Assembly: GCF_004124315.2 (NCBI RefSeq)
Contig: NZ_CP096889.1
Coordinates: forward strand, 3,951,001-4,015,000
Reading direction: 5' to 3'
Length of the DNA: 64,000 bases
Source of the DNA: Bacillus cabrialesii
GTDB lineage: Bacteria; Bacillota; Bacilli; Bacillales; Bacillaceae
Part shown: piece after piece, positions 54,044 through 62,219 of the stretch
How the letters are laid out: the number at the start of each line of letters is the position of its first letter
How positions within the stretch are numbered: position 1 is the stretch's first letter
Translations under genes and position numbers: made by a program
Notes under the pieces: generated by a model
Database searches by the model: none
What the model was told of the DNA's origin: nothing
The model's input: the letters and a program-made list of their open reading frames with translations, nothing else

Positions 54044-54077
54044 CAAAACCTTACTCCGCGCGAGTAGGGTTTTTTTA
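54044..54077 (+). terminator. Terminator of yxcED
   Basis: CCTTACTCG-type arm and CGAGTAGGG arm with a tight CGCG centre are followed by TTTTTTT. Confidence 0.85.
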
Positions 54078-54216
54078 TGATTTCTTGGAAACAGGAAGAG
54101 CACCGCCCCATCATCAGCAGCCCGCCTGAAGGATAAAATGTAAAGCCTACTTTTACTCATATCCTTGCGCAAAAAAGGTTTCGGCGCTTACAATAATTTT
54201 GAAAGGAATGATTACA

Positions 54217-54783
54217 ATGGCAAATGCTCAATTCCCTCTTATCACACAAAACCTTTCTCTCGATCTCGTGAATACTGAAATCATAAGCTATGATAAACGG
54301 CACGATCTCATCCAGTCAGAAAAAGAACTGATGGCATGGTTAGAAATAATGGGAGAAACCGCTCCTTTTCTCTGTTCTCTTACGCTACAGCAAGTCCAAG
54401 AACAATTGCAACGGATTCATCAATTCCGGGCTGAGCTGAGAACACACTTTGAGCGTATCGCCGAAGGCAGTGAACCTTCTCCAGCTTTTATCTCTTTCCT
54501 GCAAGATCAAATCGCCGCCGCTCCCTTTTCTTATCAAATCATAGATGACAAACTTGCCCGCATCCCGAATGGAAAACCAGATGATTCCATTTTATCGCTT
54601 ATCGCTTACGATGCGTTATGGCTAATTCATACAAAAGAAATCCAACAGCTGAAACGGTGCGTAAATAAAAAGTGCATTTTGCTTTTTCTTGATAAAACAG
54701 GAAGGCGAAAATGGTGCTCCATGAAGATATGCGGCAACAGACATAAGGTCTCACGCCATCAGAAAAAAATGAATCATGAGTAA
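54217..54783 (+). CDS. CGNR zinc-finger protein (ABATE domain), putative stress regulator
   Basis: This 188-residue protein has an N-terminal ABATE domain (LDLVNTEI at about residues 13-20) and a C-terminal CGNR zinc finger. The finger has CVNKKC, then CSMKICGNRHKVSRH, giving four Cys near residues 149-172. It is a predicted DNA-binding transcription factor. The start at 54217 is set by GAAAGGA about eight bases upstream; Met 54199 is less likely. With the HPP gene it forms an extra pair between yxcD and csbC that I do not recall in strain 168. Its target is unknown; the adjacent HPP gene is the natural guess. Confidence 0.82.
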   Translation: MANAQFPLITQNLSLDLVNTEIISYDKRHDLIQSEKELMAWLEIMGETAPFLCSLTLQQVQEQLQRIHQFRAELRTHFERIAEGSEPSPAFISFLQDQIAAAPFSYQIIDDKLARIPNGKPDDSILSLIAYDALWLIHTKEIQQLKRCVNKKCILLFLDKTGRRKWCSMKICGNRHKVSRHQKKMNHE

Positions 54784-54785
54784 GA

Positions 54786-54813
54786 ATCCGTTCTCCAGCG
54801 AACGGTTTTTTTA
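54786..54813 (+). terminator. Terminator after the CGNR gene
   Basis: CCGTTC and GAACGG arms with a TCCAGC loop are followed by TTTTTTT. Confidence 0.85.
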
Positions 54814-54894
54814 TCGAATCGAAAACTAACCTCTAAAAATAAAATTGACAGGTTAATTTATTACTATTATTCTATACATACTGGAGGGATAAAT

Positions 54895-55407
54895 TTGGAA
54901 AACAACTTCTTTTTGAAAATGAAAGGAACAGGAAAAACGCCTTTACAGGTAAACGGCAAAGACGCTGTTACAGGGCTTATAGGCGGATTCATCACCATAC
55001 TGACACTCGCTTCGCTGACCTCTTATACATCAAGCTTATGGTTAATGGCGCCTTTTGGAGCAAGCTGTGTGCTGGTATTCAGCGCTTGGAACGCTCCATT
55101 ATCACAGCCGAGAAATGTGATTGGCGGCCATTTCATTTCCGCGCTTACCGGGATTGCTGTCCTTCACATATTCGGCGCCCATCCATGGACCTTTGCATTG
55201 GGCACAGGTCTTGCCATTTGCTTGATGATGCTGACCAAAACCACTCATCCTCCTGCCGGCGCAGACCCGATTGTCGTCATTCAAGGGGCGTATGCTTGGA
55301 GTTATTTAATATTTCCCGTGCTCATTGGATCTATCATCATCGTGATCATCGCTCTTGTTATCAATAACTTGCGCAAAAACCGGCAATATCCCGCATTTTG
55401 GCTTTAA
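54895..55407 (+). CDS. HPP-family membrane protein
   Basis: This 170-residue protein has four to five hydrophobic segments and the family hallmark THPPAGADP (around residues 120-128). Plastid and cyanobacterial HPP proteins move nitrite, so transport of a small anion is possible but not shown for Bacillus homologues. The start is a TTG behind CTGGAGGG, 81 bases after the CGNR terminator, so it may have its own promoter. Accessory relative to strain 168, by memory. Confidence 0.82.
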   Translation: MENNFFLKMKGTGKTPLQVNGKDAVTGLIGGFITILTLASLTSYTSSLWLMAPFGASCVLVFSAWNAPLSQPRNVIGGHFISALTGIAVLHIFGAHPWTFALGTGLAICLMMLTKTTHPPAGADPIVVIQGAYAWSYLIFPVLIGSIIIVIIALVINNLRKNRQYPAFWL

Positions 55408-55432
55408 TGTTTCCCTTTTTTCCAAAACAAAT

Positions 55433-55459
55433 GTTTCAAATGAGATAGGAAATGGGTAC
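55433..55459 (+). promoter_or_regulatory. SigB-type promoter of csbC
   Basis: GTTTCA (55433-55438) and GGGTAC (55454-55459), 15 bases apart, match the general-stress sigma factor consensus. csbC is known as controlled by SigB in B. subtilis. Confidence 0.85.
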
Positions 55460-55523
55460 TACTCTATTAACTTTGTTAAACATTTTAGATACTCATTGGC
55501 CTAACAACTGAGGGGGAACATTT

Positions 55524-56909
55524 GTGAAAACAAACACAAGGAAATATATGATCTACTTTTTTGGCGCTTTAGGGGGACTGCTTTACGGTTACGATACGGG
55601 CGTCATCTCTGGAGCGCTGCTGTTTATCAACAACGATATTCCTTTAACGACATTGACAGAGGGATTGGTTGTCAGCATGCTGCTCCTTGGCGCGATTTTC
55701 GGTTCTGCCTTAAGCGGCACATGCTCTGATCGCTGGGGCAGAAGAAAAGTTGTATTTGTCCTTTCTATCATTTTCATTGTCGGCGCGCTCGCCTGCGCGT
55801 TTTCTCAAACGATCGGCATGCTGATTGCTTCTAGGGTCATTCTCGGATTGGCCGTCGGCGGTTCAACGGCGCTTGTGCCCGTGTACCTGTCAGAAATGGC
55901 ACCGACGAAAATCCGCGGTACACTCGGCACGATGAACAACTTAATGATTGTCACCGGCATTTTGCTCGCTTATATCGTAAACTATCTGTTCACACCGTTT
56001 GAAGCGTGGCGCTGGATGGTCGGCCTTGCCGCGGTGCCTGCCGTGCTTTTATTAATCGGCATCGCGTTTATGCCGGAATCGCCAAGATGGCTCGTGAAGC
56101 GCGGCCGTGAAGAAGAAGCGAAACGCATCATGAACATCACACATGATCCTGAAGATATTGAATTGGAATTGGCCGAGATGAAGCAAGGGGAAGCAGAGAA
56201 AAAAGAAACGACACTCGGCGTGCTGAAAGCAAAATGGATTCGCCCCATGCTTTTGATTGGCGTCGGTCTTGCCATTTTCCAGCAAGCCGTCGGCATTAAC
56301 ACCGTGATCTACTACGCGCCGACCATTTTCACGAAGGCCGGCCTTGGTACGTCAGCTTCTGCGCTCGGCACAATGGGGATCGGTGTCCTCAACGTCATCA
56401 TGTGCATCACCGCCATGATCTTAATTGACCGTGTCGGCCGCAAAAAGCTTCTGATCTGGGGAAGTGTCGGCATCACACTGAGCCTGGCCGCATTATCAGG
56501 CGTGCTCCTGACACTGGGACTCTCCTCATCAACGGCGTGGATGACTGTTGTCTTTCTCGGCGTTTATATCGTATTTTACCAGGCGACATGGGGTCCGGTG
56601 GTTTGGGTGCTTATGCCTGAACTCTTTCCGTCCAAAGCGCGCGGAGCCGCGACAGGGTTCACCACTTTGGTGTTATCGGCGGCCAACCTGATCGTGTCGC
56701 TCGTCTTCCCGCTGATGCTCAGCGCCATGGGCATCGCATGGGTCTTTATGATTTTCTCGGTTATTTGTCTTCTCTCATTTTTCTTCGCTTTCTACATGGT
56801 TCCGGAAACCAAAGGGAAAAGCTTGGAGGAAATTGAAGCAAGCCTGAAAAACCGGTTTAAAAAGAAGAAAAGCAGCCAAAGCCAAGTGCTGAATGAGCGC
56901 ACATTATAA
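55524..56909 (+). CDS. csbC: CsbC, MFS sugar/H+ symporter (SigB-controlled)
   Basis: This 461-residue transporter has twelve segments and sugar-porter motifs: YGYDTGVISGAL in helix 1, DRWGRRK between helices 2 and 3, PESPRWLV and PETKGKSLEEIE at the end. The GTG start follows GAGGGGG. It resembles IolT-type transporters, so inositol, xylose or a related polyol is a plausible substrate. Induced in stress and stationary phase through SigB. Confidence 0.95.
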   Translation: MKTNTRKYMIYFFGALGGLLYGYDTGVISGALLFINNDIPLTTLTEGLVVSMLLLGAIFGSALSGTCSDRWGRRKVVFVLSIIFIVGALACAFSQTIGMLIASRVILGLAVGGSTALVPVYLSEMAPTKIRGTLGTMNNLMIVTGILLAYIVNYLFTPFEAWRWMVGLAAVPAVLLLIGIAFMPESPRWLVKRGREEEAKRIMNITHDPEDIELELAEMKQGEAEKKETTLGVLKAKWIRPMLLIGVGLAIFQQAVGINTVIYYAPTIFTKAGLGTSASALGTMGIGVLNVIMCITAMILIDRVGRKKLLIWGSVGITLSLAALSGVLLTLGLSSSTAWMTVVFLGVYIVFYQATWGPVVWVLMPELFPSKARGAATGFTTLVLSAANLIVSLVFPLMLSAMGIAWVFMIFSVICLLSFFFAFYMVPETKGKSLEEIEASLKNRFKKKKSSQSQVLNERTL

Positions 56910-56949
56910 AAAAAGGAATCGTCTCCACACGGGACGATTCCTTTTTTCT
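56908..56949. terminator. Bidirectional terminator csbC / htpG
   Basis: AAAGGAATCGTC and GACGATTCCTTTT arms flank a TCCACACGG loop with T-runs on both strands. Confidence 0.9.
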
Positions 56950-56950
56950 A

Positions 56951-58831
56951 TTACACCATAACCTTGCAAATATTGTTCGTAAATTCCACAGGGTCCTGAA
57001 TCGGCAGGCCTTCGATGAGAAGCGCCTGATTGTACAGAAGGTTTGTGTACAGGCTCAGCTTCTCTTTATCTTGTTCAAATGCGTCCTGAAGCGTTTGGAA
57101 CACCTCGTGATTCGGGTTGATTTCCAGCACTTTTTCCGCCTTTACATTTTGGCTGTCCGGCATCGCGTTTAAGATTTTTTCCATCTCGATTGTCACTTCG
57201 CCGTCAGCGGCAAGACAGACTGGATGAGATTTAAGACGTTTTGAGATTCTAACGTTTTTCACTTTGTCTGACAGAATGTTTTTCATTTCCTCAAACAGAT
57301 CCTTGTATTTGCTTTCCTCTTCCTCGGACTGCTTTTGGTCCTCATCGGTGTCTATGCCAAGGTCTCCGCTTGATACGGATTTGAATTCTTTTTCCTGATA
57401 AGATGCCAGCATTTTAATCGCAAACTCATCGATGTCCTCAGTAAAGTAGAGAATTTCATAGCCCTTGTCGGCTACCATTTCCGTTTGCGGCAGTTTCTCA
57501 ATGCGATCATAAGAATCACCGGCCGCGTAATAAATGTATTTCTGCTCCTCAGGCATTCTGGATACGTACTCGTCTAAGCTGACCAGTTTTTTCTCTTTGG
57601 AAGAGTAGAATAATAAGAGGTCCTTCAATTGATCCTTATTCGCGCCAAAATCATTGTACACGCCAAATTTCAGCTGTCTGCCGAATGAGTTGTAGAACGT
57701 CTCGTATTTCTCTCGGTCTTTTTTCAGCAGGCTTTGCAGCTCGCTTTTGATTTTTTTGCTGATATTTTTCGCGATCAGCTTCAGCTGGCGGTCATGCTGC
57801 AGCATTTCTCTGGAAATGTTCAGCGACAGATCCTCGGAATCGACCATCCCCTTCACAAAGCTGAAGTGGTCCGGAAGCAGATCAGCGCACTTGTTCATGA
57901 TCAGCACGCCATTGGAATACAGCTCCAAGCCTTTCTCATATTCCTTAGAATAATAGTCAAACGGCATGTTTTCAGGAACAAATAAAATCGCGTTGTAGCG
58001 AACGGCGCCATCCACACTGATATGAACATGCGTGAGCGGTTTATCAAATCCATAATGCTTTTCAGCATAGAACTTTTCATAGTCCTCATCTGTCAGCTCG
58101 CTTTTGTTTTTTCTCCAGATCGGCACCATGCTGTTAATCGTCTGTTCTTCCTGCACTTCTTCAAATTCATTCTCGCTGCCTTCCTTCGGCTTATTAATGG
58201 TTGTATCCATTTTAATAGGGTAGCGAATGAAGTCGGAGTACTTCTTGATGATCGCTTTTAAACGATATTCTTCTAAGAATTCGTCATAGCTGTCATCTTC
58301 TGTGTTCTCTTTGATTTTCAGGATAATGTCTGTACCGATAGAATCCTTTTCACACGGCTCAATCGTATAGCCGTCTGCACCCGCAGACTCCCATTTATAT
58401 GCCTCTTCGCTGCCGAGCGCCTTACTGATGACCGTCACGACATCGGCAACCATAAACGCCGCATAAAAACCGACACCGAATTGGCCGATGATGTCATGTC
58501 CGTCTTTCAGCTCGTTTTCCTTTTTAAACGCGAGGGAACCGCTTTTCGCAATTGTTCCGAGATGCTGTTCAAGCTCGTCCTTTGTCATGCCGATCCCTGT
58601 ATCGGAGATCGTTAATGTTCTCGCATCTTTGTCAGCTGCAACCTTTATATAGTAACTGTCTTTATCAAACGTAAGCGCATCATCCGTCAGCGCTTTGTAA
58701 TAGATTTTGTCAATCGCATCACTCGAATTGGAAATTAACTCACGCAGGAAAATTTCTTTTTGAGTATAAATGGAATGAATCATCATATCCAGCAGTCGTT
58801 TGGACTCTGCTTTAAACTCTTTTTTCGCCAC
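56951..58831 (-). CDS. htpG: HtpG, bacterial Hsp90 chaperone
   Basis: This 626-residue ATP-dependent chaperone has an N-terminal GHKL ATPase domain with the Asn-containing ELISNSSDAIDK, DTGIGM and GQFGVGFYAAF. Middle and C-terminal dimerisation domains follow. It is class III heat-induced in B. subtilis through its promoter and a downstream GAAAAG element. Confidence 0.98.
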   Translation of the reverse strand: MAKKEFKAESKRLLDMMIHSIYTQKEIFLRELISNSSDAIDKIYYKALTDDALTFDKDSYYIKVAADKDARTLTISDTGIGMTKDELEQHLGTIAKSGSLAFKKENELKDGHDIIGQFGVGFYAAFMVADVVTVISKALGSEEAYKWESAGADGYTIEPCEKDSIGTDIILKIKENTEDDSYDEFLEEYRLKAIIKKYSDFIRYPIKMDTTINKPKEGSENEFEEVQEEQTINSMVPIWRKNKSELTDEDYEKFYAEKHYGFDKPLTHVHISVDGAVRYNAILFVPENMPFDYYSKEYEKGLELYSNGVLIMNKCADLLPDHFSFVKGMVDSEDLSLNISREMLQHDRQLKLIAKNISKKIKSELQSLLKKDREKYETFYNSFGRQLKFGVYNDFGANKDQLKDLLLFYSSKEKKLVSLDEYVSRMPEEQKYIYYAAGDSYDRIEKLPQTEMVADKGYEILYFTEDIDEFAIKMLASYQEKEFKSVSSGDLGIDTDEDQKQSEEEESKYKDLFEEMKNILSDKVKNVRISKRLKSHPVCLAADGEVTIEMEKILNAMPDSQNVKAEKVLEINPNHEVFQTLQDAFEQDKEKLSLYTNLLYNQALLIEGLPIQDPVEFTNNICKVMV

Positions 58832-58872
58832 TATAGATCGCTCCTTTTTGATATGTTGTTATGTTATGTAAA

Positions 58873-58915
58873 CTCTTTTCAGCATCTATTTATCACATAC
58901 AGTGACAATTGTCAA
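58873..58915 (-). promoter_or_regulatory. htpG promoter with downstream GAAAAG element
   Basis: On the minus strand TTGACA (58910-58915) and TAAATA (58887-58892) are 17 bases apart. Right after the -10 is GAAAAGAG (58873-58880), which resembles the GAAAAGG sequence reported to be needed for heat induction of htpG. Confidence 0.85.
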
Positions 58916-58982
58916 TTAGATTGGTAGATGCATATATATGTAAATTTAACATGATTTAGATGCGCTTTCACTAGTTATTCTC

Positions 58983-59015
58983 AAAAAAAGAGAGGTCATC
59001 ACCCTCTCTTTTTTT
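58983..59015. terminator. Terminator overlapping the end of yxcA
   Basis: A 12- to 13-bp stem AAAAAAAGAGAGG / CCCTCTCTTTTTTT has a six-base loop, with part of the downstream arm encoding the last codons of yxcA. It works in the direction of yxcA and also faces the htpG upstream region. Confidence 0.8.
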
Positions 59016-59250
59016 CAGCCTCGTTCCAGCGGCCAAACTCCCGCTTCATCCATATATGCACCGGATAGAAAAACAAACCGAACGGTATCAGAAACAATAG
59101 ATTATGCCATGAAGCATTCAGAAACGCGCTTGCTGTCACCGGAAACGTAATCTCCTGCAAGATAAAAGAGATGACAGTCAGCACAACAAACATTAATGGA
59201 ATCATGACAAAGCAATAAAACTTGAGCTCCTTCTTATGCTGTACTTTCAA
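58999..59250 (-). CDS. yxcA: YxcA, small two-helix membrane protein (DUF2798-like)
   Basis: This short protein has two hydrophobic segments (FYCFVMIPLMFVVLTVISFIL and LLFLIPFGLFFYPVHIW) and a charged tail. I propose a TTG start at 59250 because GGGAGG lies about ten bases before it, giving 83 residues. A Met at 59292 or 59325 is possible and would add up to 25 residues. It is divergent from yxbG. Function unknown. Confidence 0.7.
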   Translation of the reverse strand: MKVQHKKELKFYCFVMIPLMFVVLTVISFILQEITFPVTASAFLNASWHNLLFLIPFGLFFYPVHIWMKREFGRWNEAEKKRG

Positions 59251-59366
59251 AACACACAAACCTCCCAACAATTTCCCAATCCATCTTAACATATGTTGGC
59301 AGTTCTTTTCCTGCATGTTTATCACTGCATAGAGCGGGAAGACAAATAGAAAAAGGAGGTCTCGTC

Positions 59367-60188
59367 ATGGGAAGACTTGAAAACAAAACCGCAGTGATCA
59401 CAGGCGCCGCGACAGGCATTGGACAAGCGACGGCAGAGGTTTTTGCCAATGAAGGCGCGCGTGTGATGATTGGAGACATCAATACAAATCAGATGAAAGA
59501 AACAGTCGAAGCAATCAGACAAAACGGAGGACAGGCGGATGCCTTTCACCTCGATGTGTCAGATGAAAACAGTGTGAAAGCATTTGCTGATCAAATGAAG
59601 GAGGCGTGCGGTACGATAGATATTCTGTTTAATAACGCCGGCGTTGATCAGGAAGGGGGAAAAGTGCACGAATATCCGGTTGATTTGTTTGACCGCATTA
59701 TCTCCGTCGACCTGCGCGGCACGTTCCTTTGCAGCAAATACCTGATCCCGCTCATGCTCGAAAAAGGAGGCTCCATCATCAACACCTCCTCCATGTCAGG
59801 CCGTGCCGCGGACCTTGACCGTTCCGGCTACAACGCAGCAAAAGGCGGCATCACCAACCTGACAAAAGCGATGGCGATTGACTACGCACGGAACGGCATC
59901 CGCGTCAATTCCATTTCGCCGGGTACGATCGAAACCCCGCTGATTGATAAACTGGCAGGCACCAAAGAACAGGAAATGGGCGAAACATTCCGAGAAGCCA
60001 ACAAATGGGTCACGCCGCTCGGCCGCCTCGGCCAGCCGAAGGAAATGGCGACAGTGGCGCTGTTCCTCGCGTCAGACGACAGCTCATACGTCACAGGCGA
60101 AGACATCACCGCAGACGGCGGCATCATGGCGTATACATGGCCTGGGAAAATGCTGATTGATGGGAAATGGAAGGAAGAGACAAAATAA
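59367..60188 (+). CDS. yxbG: YxbG, short-chain dehydrogenase
   Basis: This 273-residue classical SDR has the cofactor motif TGAATGIG at residues 12-19, NNAG in the middle and the catalytic Tyr-x-x-x-Lys in GYNAAKGG. The sequence is glucose-1-dehydrogenase-like; substrate not known. A strong AAAGGAGG precedes the ATG. A terminator follows at 60271. Confidence 0.93.
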   Translation: MGRLENKTAVITGAATGIGQATAEVFANEGARVMIGDINTNQMKETVEAIRQNGGQADAFHLDVSDENSVKAFADQMKEACGTIDILFNNAGVDQEGGKVHEYPVDLFDRIISVDLRGTFLCSKYLIPLMLEKGGSIINTSSMSGRAADLDRSGYNAAKGGITNLTKAMAIDYARNGIRVNSISPGTIETPLIDKLAGTKEQEMGETFREANKWVTPLGRLGQPKEMATVALFLASDDSSYVTGEDITADGGIMAYTWPGKMLIDGKWKEETK

Positions 60189-60270
60189 ACATAGTCTACT
60201 TTAAGATGCGTTAATTTCAAATACCAATATATAAATTAAAAATCTACCATCCATAAATCATAGAAAAATG

Positions 60271-60313
60271 AAAGGGAGCTTAACCTGGATCATTAGGTTA
60301 AGCTCCCTTTTTT
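60271..60313 (+). terminator. Terminator of yxbG
   Basis: AAAGGGAGCTTAACCT and AGGTTAAGCTCCCTTT form a long perfect stem followed by TTTC. Confidence 0.9.
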
Positions 60314-60450
60314 CAATTTCTCCTCATTCTTTTTTCCGCTGTCTGGCAAGAAAAAAACTGATGAAAACTACAAATTGCATTTATCCATATATTTCACATA
60401 TTGTGTATGATGTTTTACAATGTATTTATCATTTATTAGGAGTTGATAGA

Positions 60451-60618
60451 ATGAAATTGTTATATATCTATATCATTTTAGGAGGTTTCATCAGCATATC
60501 CATTTCTTATTTTTTCCATTTAGGCATTTTTAACCTTCCTTTATATCTTATCTATCTAAACTATGCACTTATTTTATATAAACGTGCTAAAAGCGCCAAA
60601 AGTTCAATGAATGCTTAG
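60451..60618 (+). CDS. Small membrane protein (55 residues)
   Basis: An ATG preceded by TAGGAGTTGAT opens a 55-residue frame with two hydrophobic segments (YIYIILGGFISISISYFF and FNLPLYLIYLNYALILY) and a basic, Ser-rich end. It lies in the yxbG-yxbF interval. I know no family. The good ribosome site supports a real gene. Confidence 0.55.
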   Translation: MKLLYIYIILGGFISISISYFFHLGIFNLPLYLIYLNYALILYKRAKSAKSSMNA

Positions 60619-60697
60619 TATATAACGTTAATTGGTTTCCGATTTCAAAAATCAACCTTCATAATCGGATAATTATATTAGTTTCTAAAAAGAATTA

Positions 60698-60898
60698 ATG
60701 GCAAATACACTTACAGAAAATAAACTACTATTTTTACTCTTTTCATTTTCTTCTATCGTTCATCTGCTCTTTCATACGATTTTAGATCCTACTTTAAGCT
60801 GGAAATCTTGGTCGATGAACATTGCTCAAATTCTTTTGGCCCTTCTATTTTTAAATCTCACCTTAAAAGATAAGAAAGAAACTCAAAACACCAAGTGA
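60698..60898 (+). CDS. Possible second small membrane protein (66 residues)
   Basis: The 66-residue frame has two hydrophobic segments (LLFLLFSFSSIVHLLFHTIL and MNIAQILLALLFLNLTL) and a charged tail. Only a weak AAAAAGAA lies before the ATG, so translation is uncertain. It follows the 55-residue gene on the same strand with similar size and topology. Confidence 0.4.
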   Translation: MANTLTENKLLFLLFSFSSIVHLLFHTILDPTLSWKSWSMNIAQILLALLFLNLTLKDKKETQNTK

Positions 60899-60936
60899 CA
60901 TAACGACCCAAAGCCCGGATTAAGTCTCCGGGCACT

Positions 60937-62079
60937 TCAAAGCAATACCACCTTATACTTCTTCACATCCAAAAACTGCAAAAACTCCCTCGCCAGCACT
61001 TCCGGCGCATGCGCCTTCCCTTCATCAAGCCGATACAAAATCAGCCCGATAATCATCGCTGATACATAATAGGCATAAAGCTTTTTCTCCGCAGGAATAT
61101 TAGTTTGCTGATGCAGATAAAATGATTCCAGCGCTTTGAGCATCTCGGGGATCACATGAGGAACACCCCAGTCCCGATTGAGCACATGGACAATAGGCAT
61201 GCGGTCTAAAGCAGAAAGCAGGCCGGCGAGCGCCTCCTCCGCTTCTTCGAAGGAAAGCTCATTCGGACGTGAGGCAATCGTCAGGTGTTCTATCATCTCC
61301 GCACATGATTGCTGAATCACGGTCTGCAGCAATTCCTCTTTGCTGGCATAGTGATCATAAAAGGTTGCGCGGCGGATATTGCTTTTCCGGGTCATGTCAG
61401 AAATCGTGATGGCCGCGTAGTCTTTTTTCTCTGCCAATACGTCCAGCAAAGCCTTCTGCAGCGCCTCTCTCGTTCGAACCACACGCCTGTCGATTTGCTT
61501 GTCCTCCTGCCGCTCCCCTGCCACAGCCTGTCCAAACAGCCAATAAAACCGCTTCTGAGAAACAAGCTCCCATACCTTTTGGCTGATGGCTTCCGGAGTC
61601 GCGTCCGCATCCTCATTCAGCCAATACAGAATAATCGCGTACGTGTACAAAGCCCGGTAATGTCCGTAAATCTCCTGTTCGATCGGCGTCAGATTTACAT
61701 TGACCGGAGTTAGCAAAACATCCTGCTGAAACACATCCTTAAAAAAACGATGAACATGTTCTCTGTTCATCATCGTGCCAAAAAAGGATCGATGCTCGTG
61801 GACAAAGGACAGAGTCGGATGCACGGTGTGCCGTTTTTTATTTAAATGGAGTGTGTCCATATGTTTGAAGGCGTCATAGAGCGCTTCGCCCAGCCCTTCC
61901 TTCATGTCTTCGATCACATCCTCAATAATGGAGAACTTGTCTTCATAATAAAGGTAGAGCGTCCCGCGGCTCACTTTGGCCTTTTCAGCGATTTCTTTCA
62001 TTGTAATGTGTTGAATATCTCTTTCTTCCAATAAAGCCAGCAGCGCCTGTTTCACTTGAGCTTCAGCAGATTCCGCCAC
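60937..62079 (-). CDS. yxbF: YxbF, tandem double TetR-type regulator
   Basis: This 380-residue protein is made of two TetR units. The first helix-turn-helix is in HITMKEIAEKAKVSRGTLYL (about residues 25-44). The second is in ITISDMTRKSNIRRATFYDH, near residue 215, after RRVVRTREALQKAL. Normal TetR proteins are about 190-200 residues. The GTG start at 62079 follows GGGGGTG and gives the length I recall for YxbF. It is divergent from aldX and is a candidate regulator of that gene. Confidence 0.88.
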   Translation of the reverse strand: MAESAEAQVKQALLALLEERDIQHITMKEIAEKAKVSRGTLYLYYEDKFSIIEDVIEDMKEGLGEALYDAFKHMDTLHLNKKRHTVHPTLSFVHEHRSFFGTMMNREHVHRFFKDVFQQDVLLTPVNVNLTPIEQEIYGHYRALYTYAIILYWLNEDADATPEAISQKVWELVSQKRFYWLFGQAVAGERQEDKQIDRRVVRTREALQKALLDVLAEKKDYAAITISDMTRKSNIRRATFYDHYASKEELLQTVIQQSCAEMIEHLTIASRPNELSFEEAEEALAGLLSALDRMPIVHVLNRDWGVPHVIPEMLKALESFYLHQQTNIPAEKKLYAYYVSAMIIGLILYRLDEGKAHAPEVLAREFLQFLDVKKYKVVLL

Positions 62080-62150
62080 AAAAACACCCCCAGTCATTAG
62101 ACAAATATTCGATATATGTACGGTAACGTATAGATGGTTCACCGTTGTCT

Positions 62151-62179
62151 TTCTTATAGAAAAGGTACCACTTTATAAT
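62151..62179 (+). promoter_or_regulatory. Probable aldX promoter
   Basis: TTCTTA (62151-62156) and a perfect TATAAT (62174-62179) are 17 bases apart. The divergent yxbF start lies about 70 bases to the left; no clear TetR palindrome was pinned down. Confidence 0.6.
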
Positions 62180-62219
62180 AGGTCCGAGAAAAGAAGAAAG
62201 CAAATGAGGGGGATTTACA

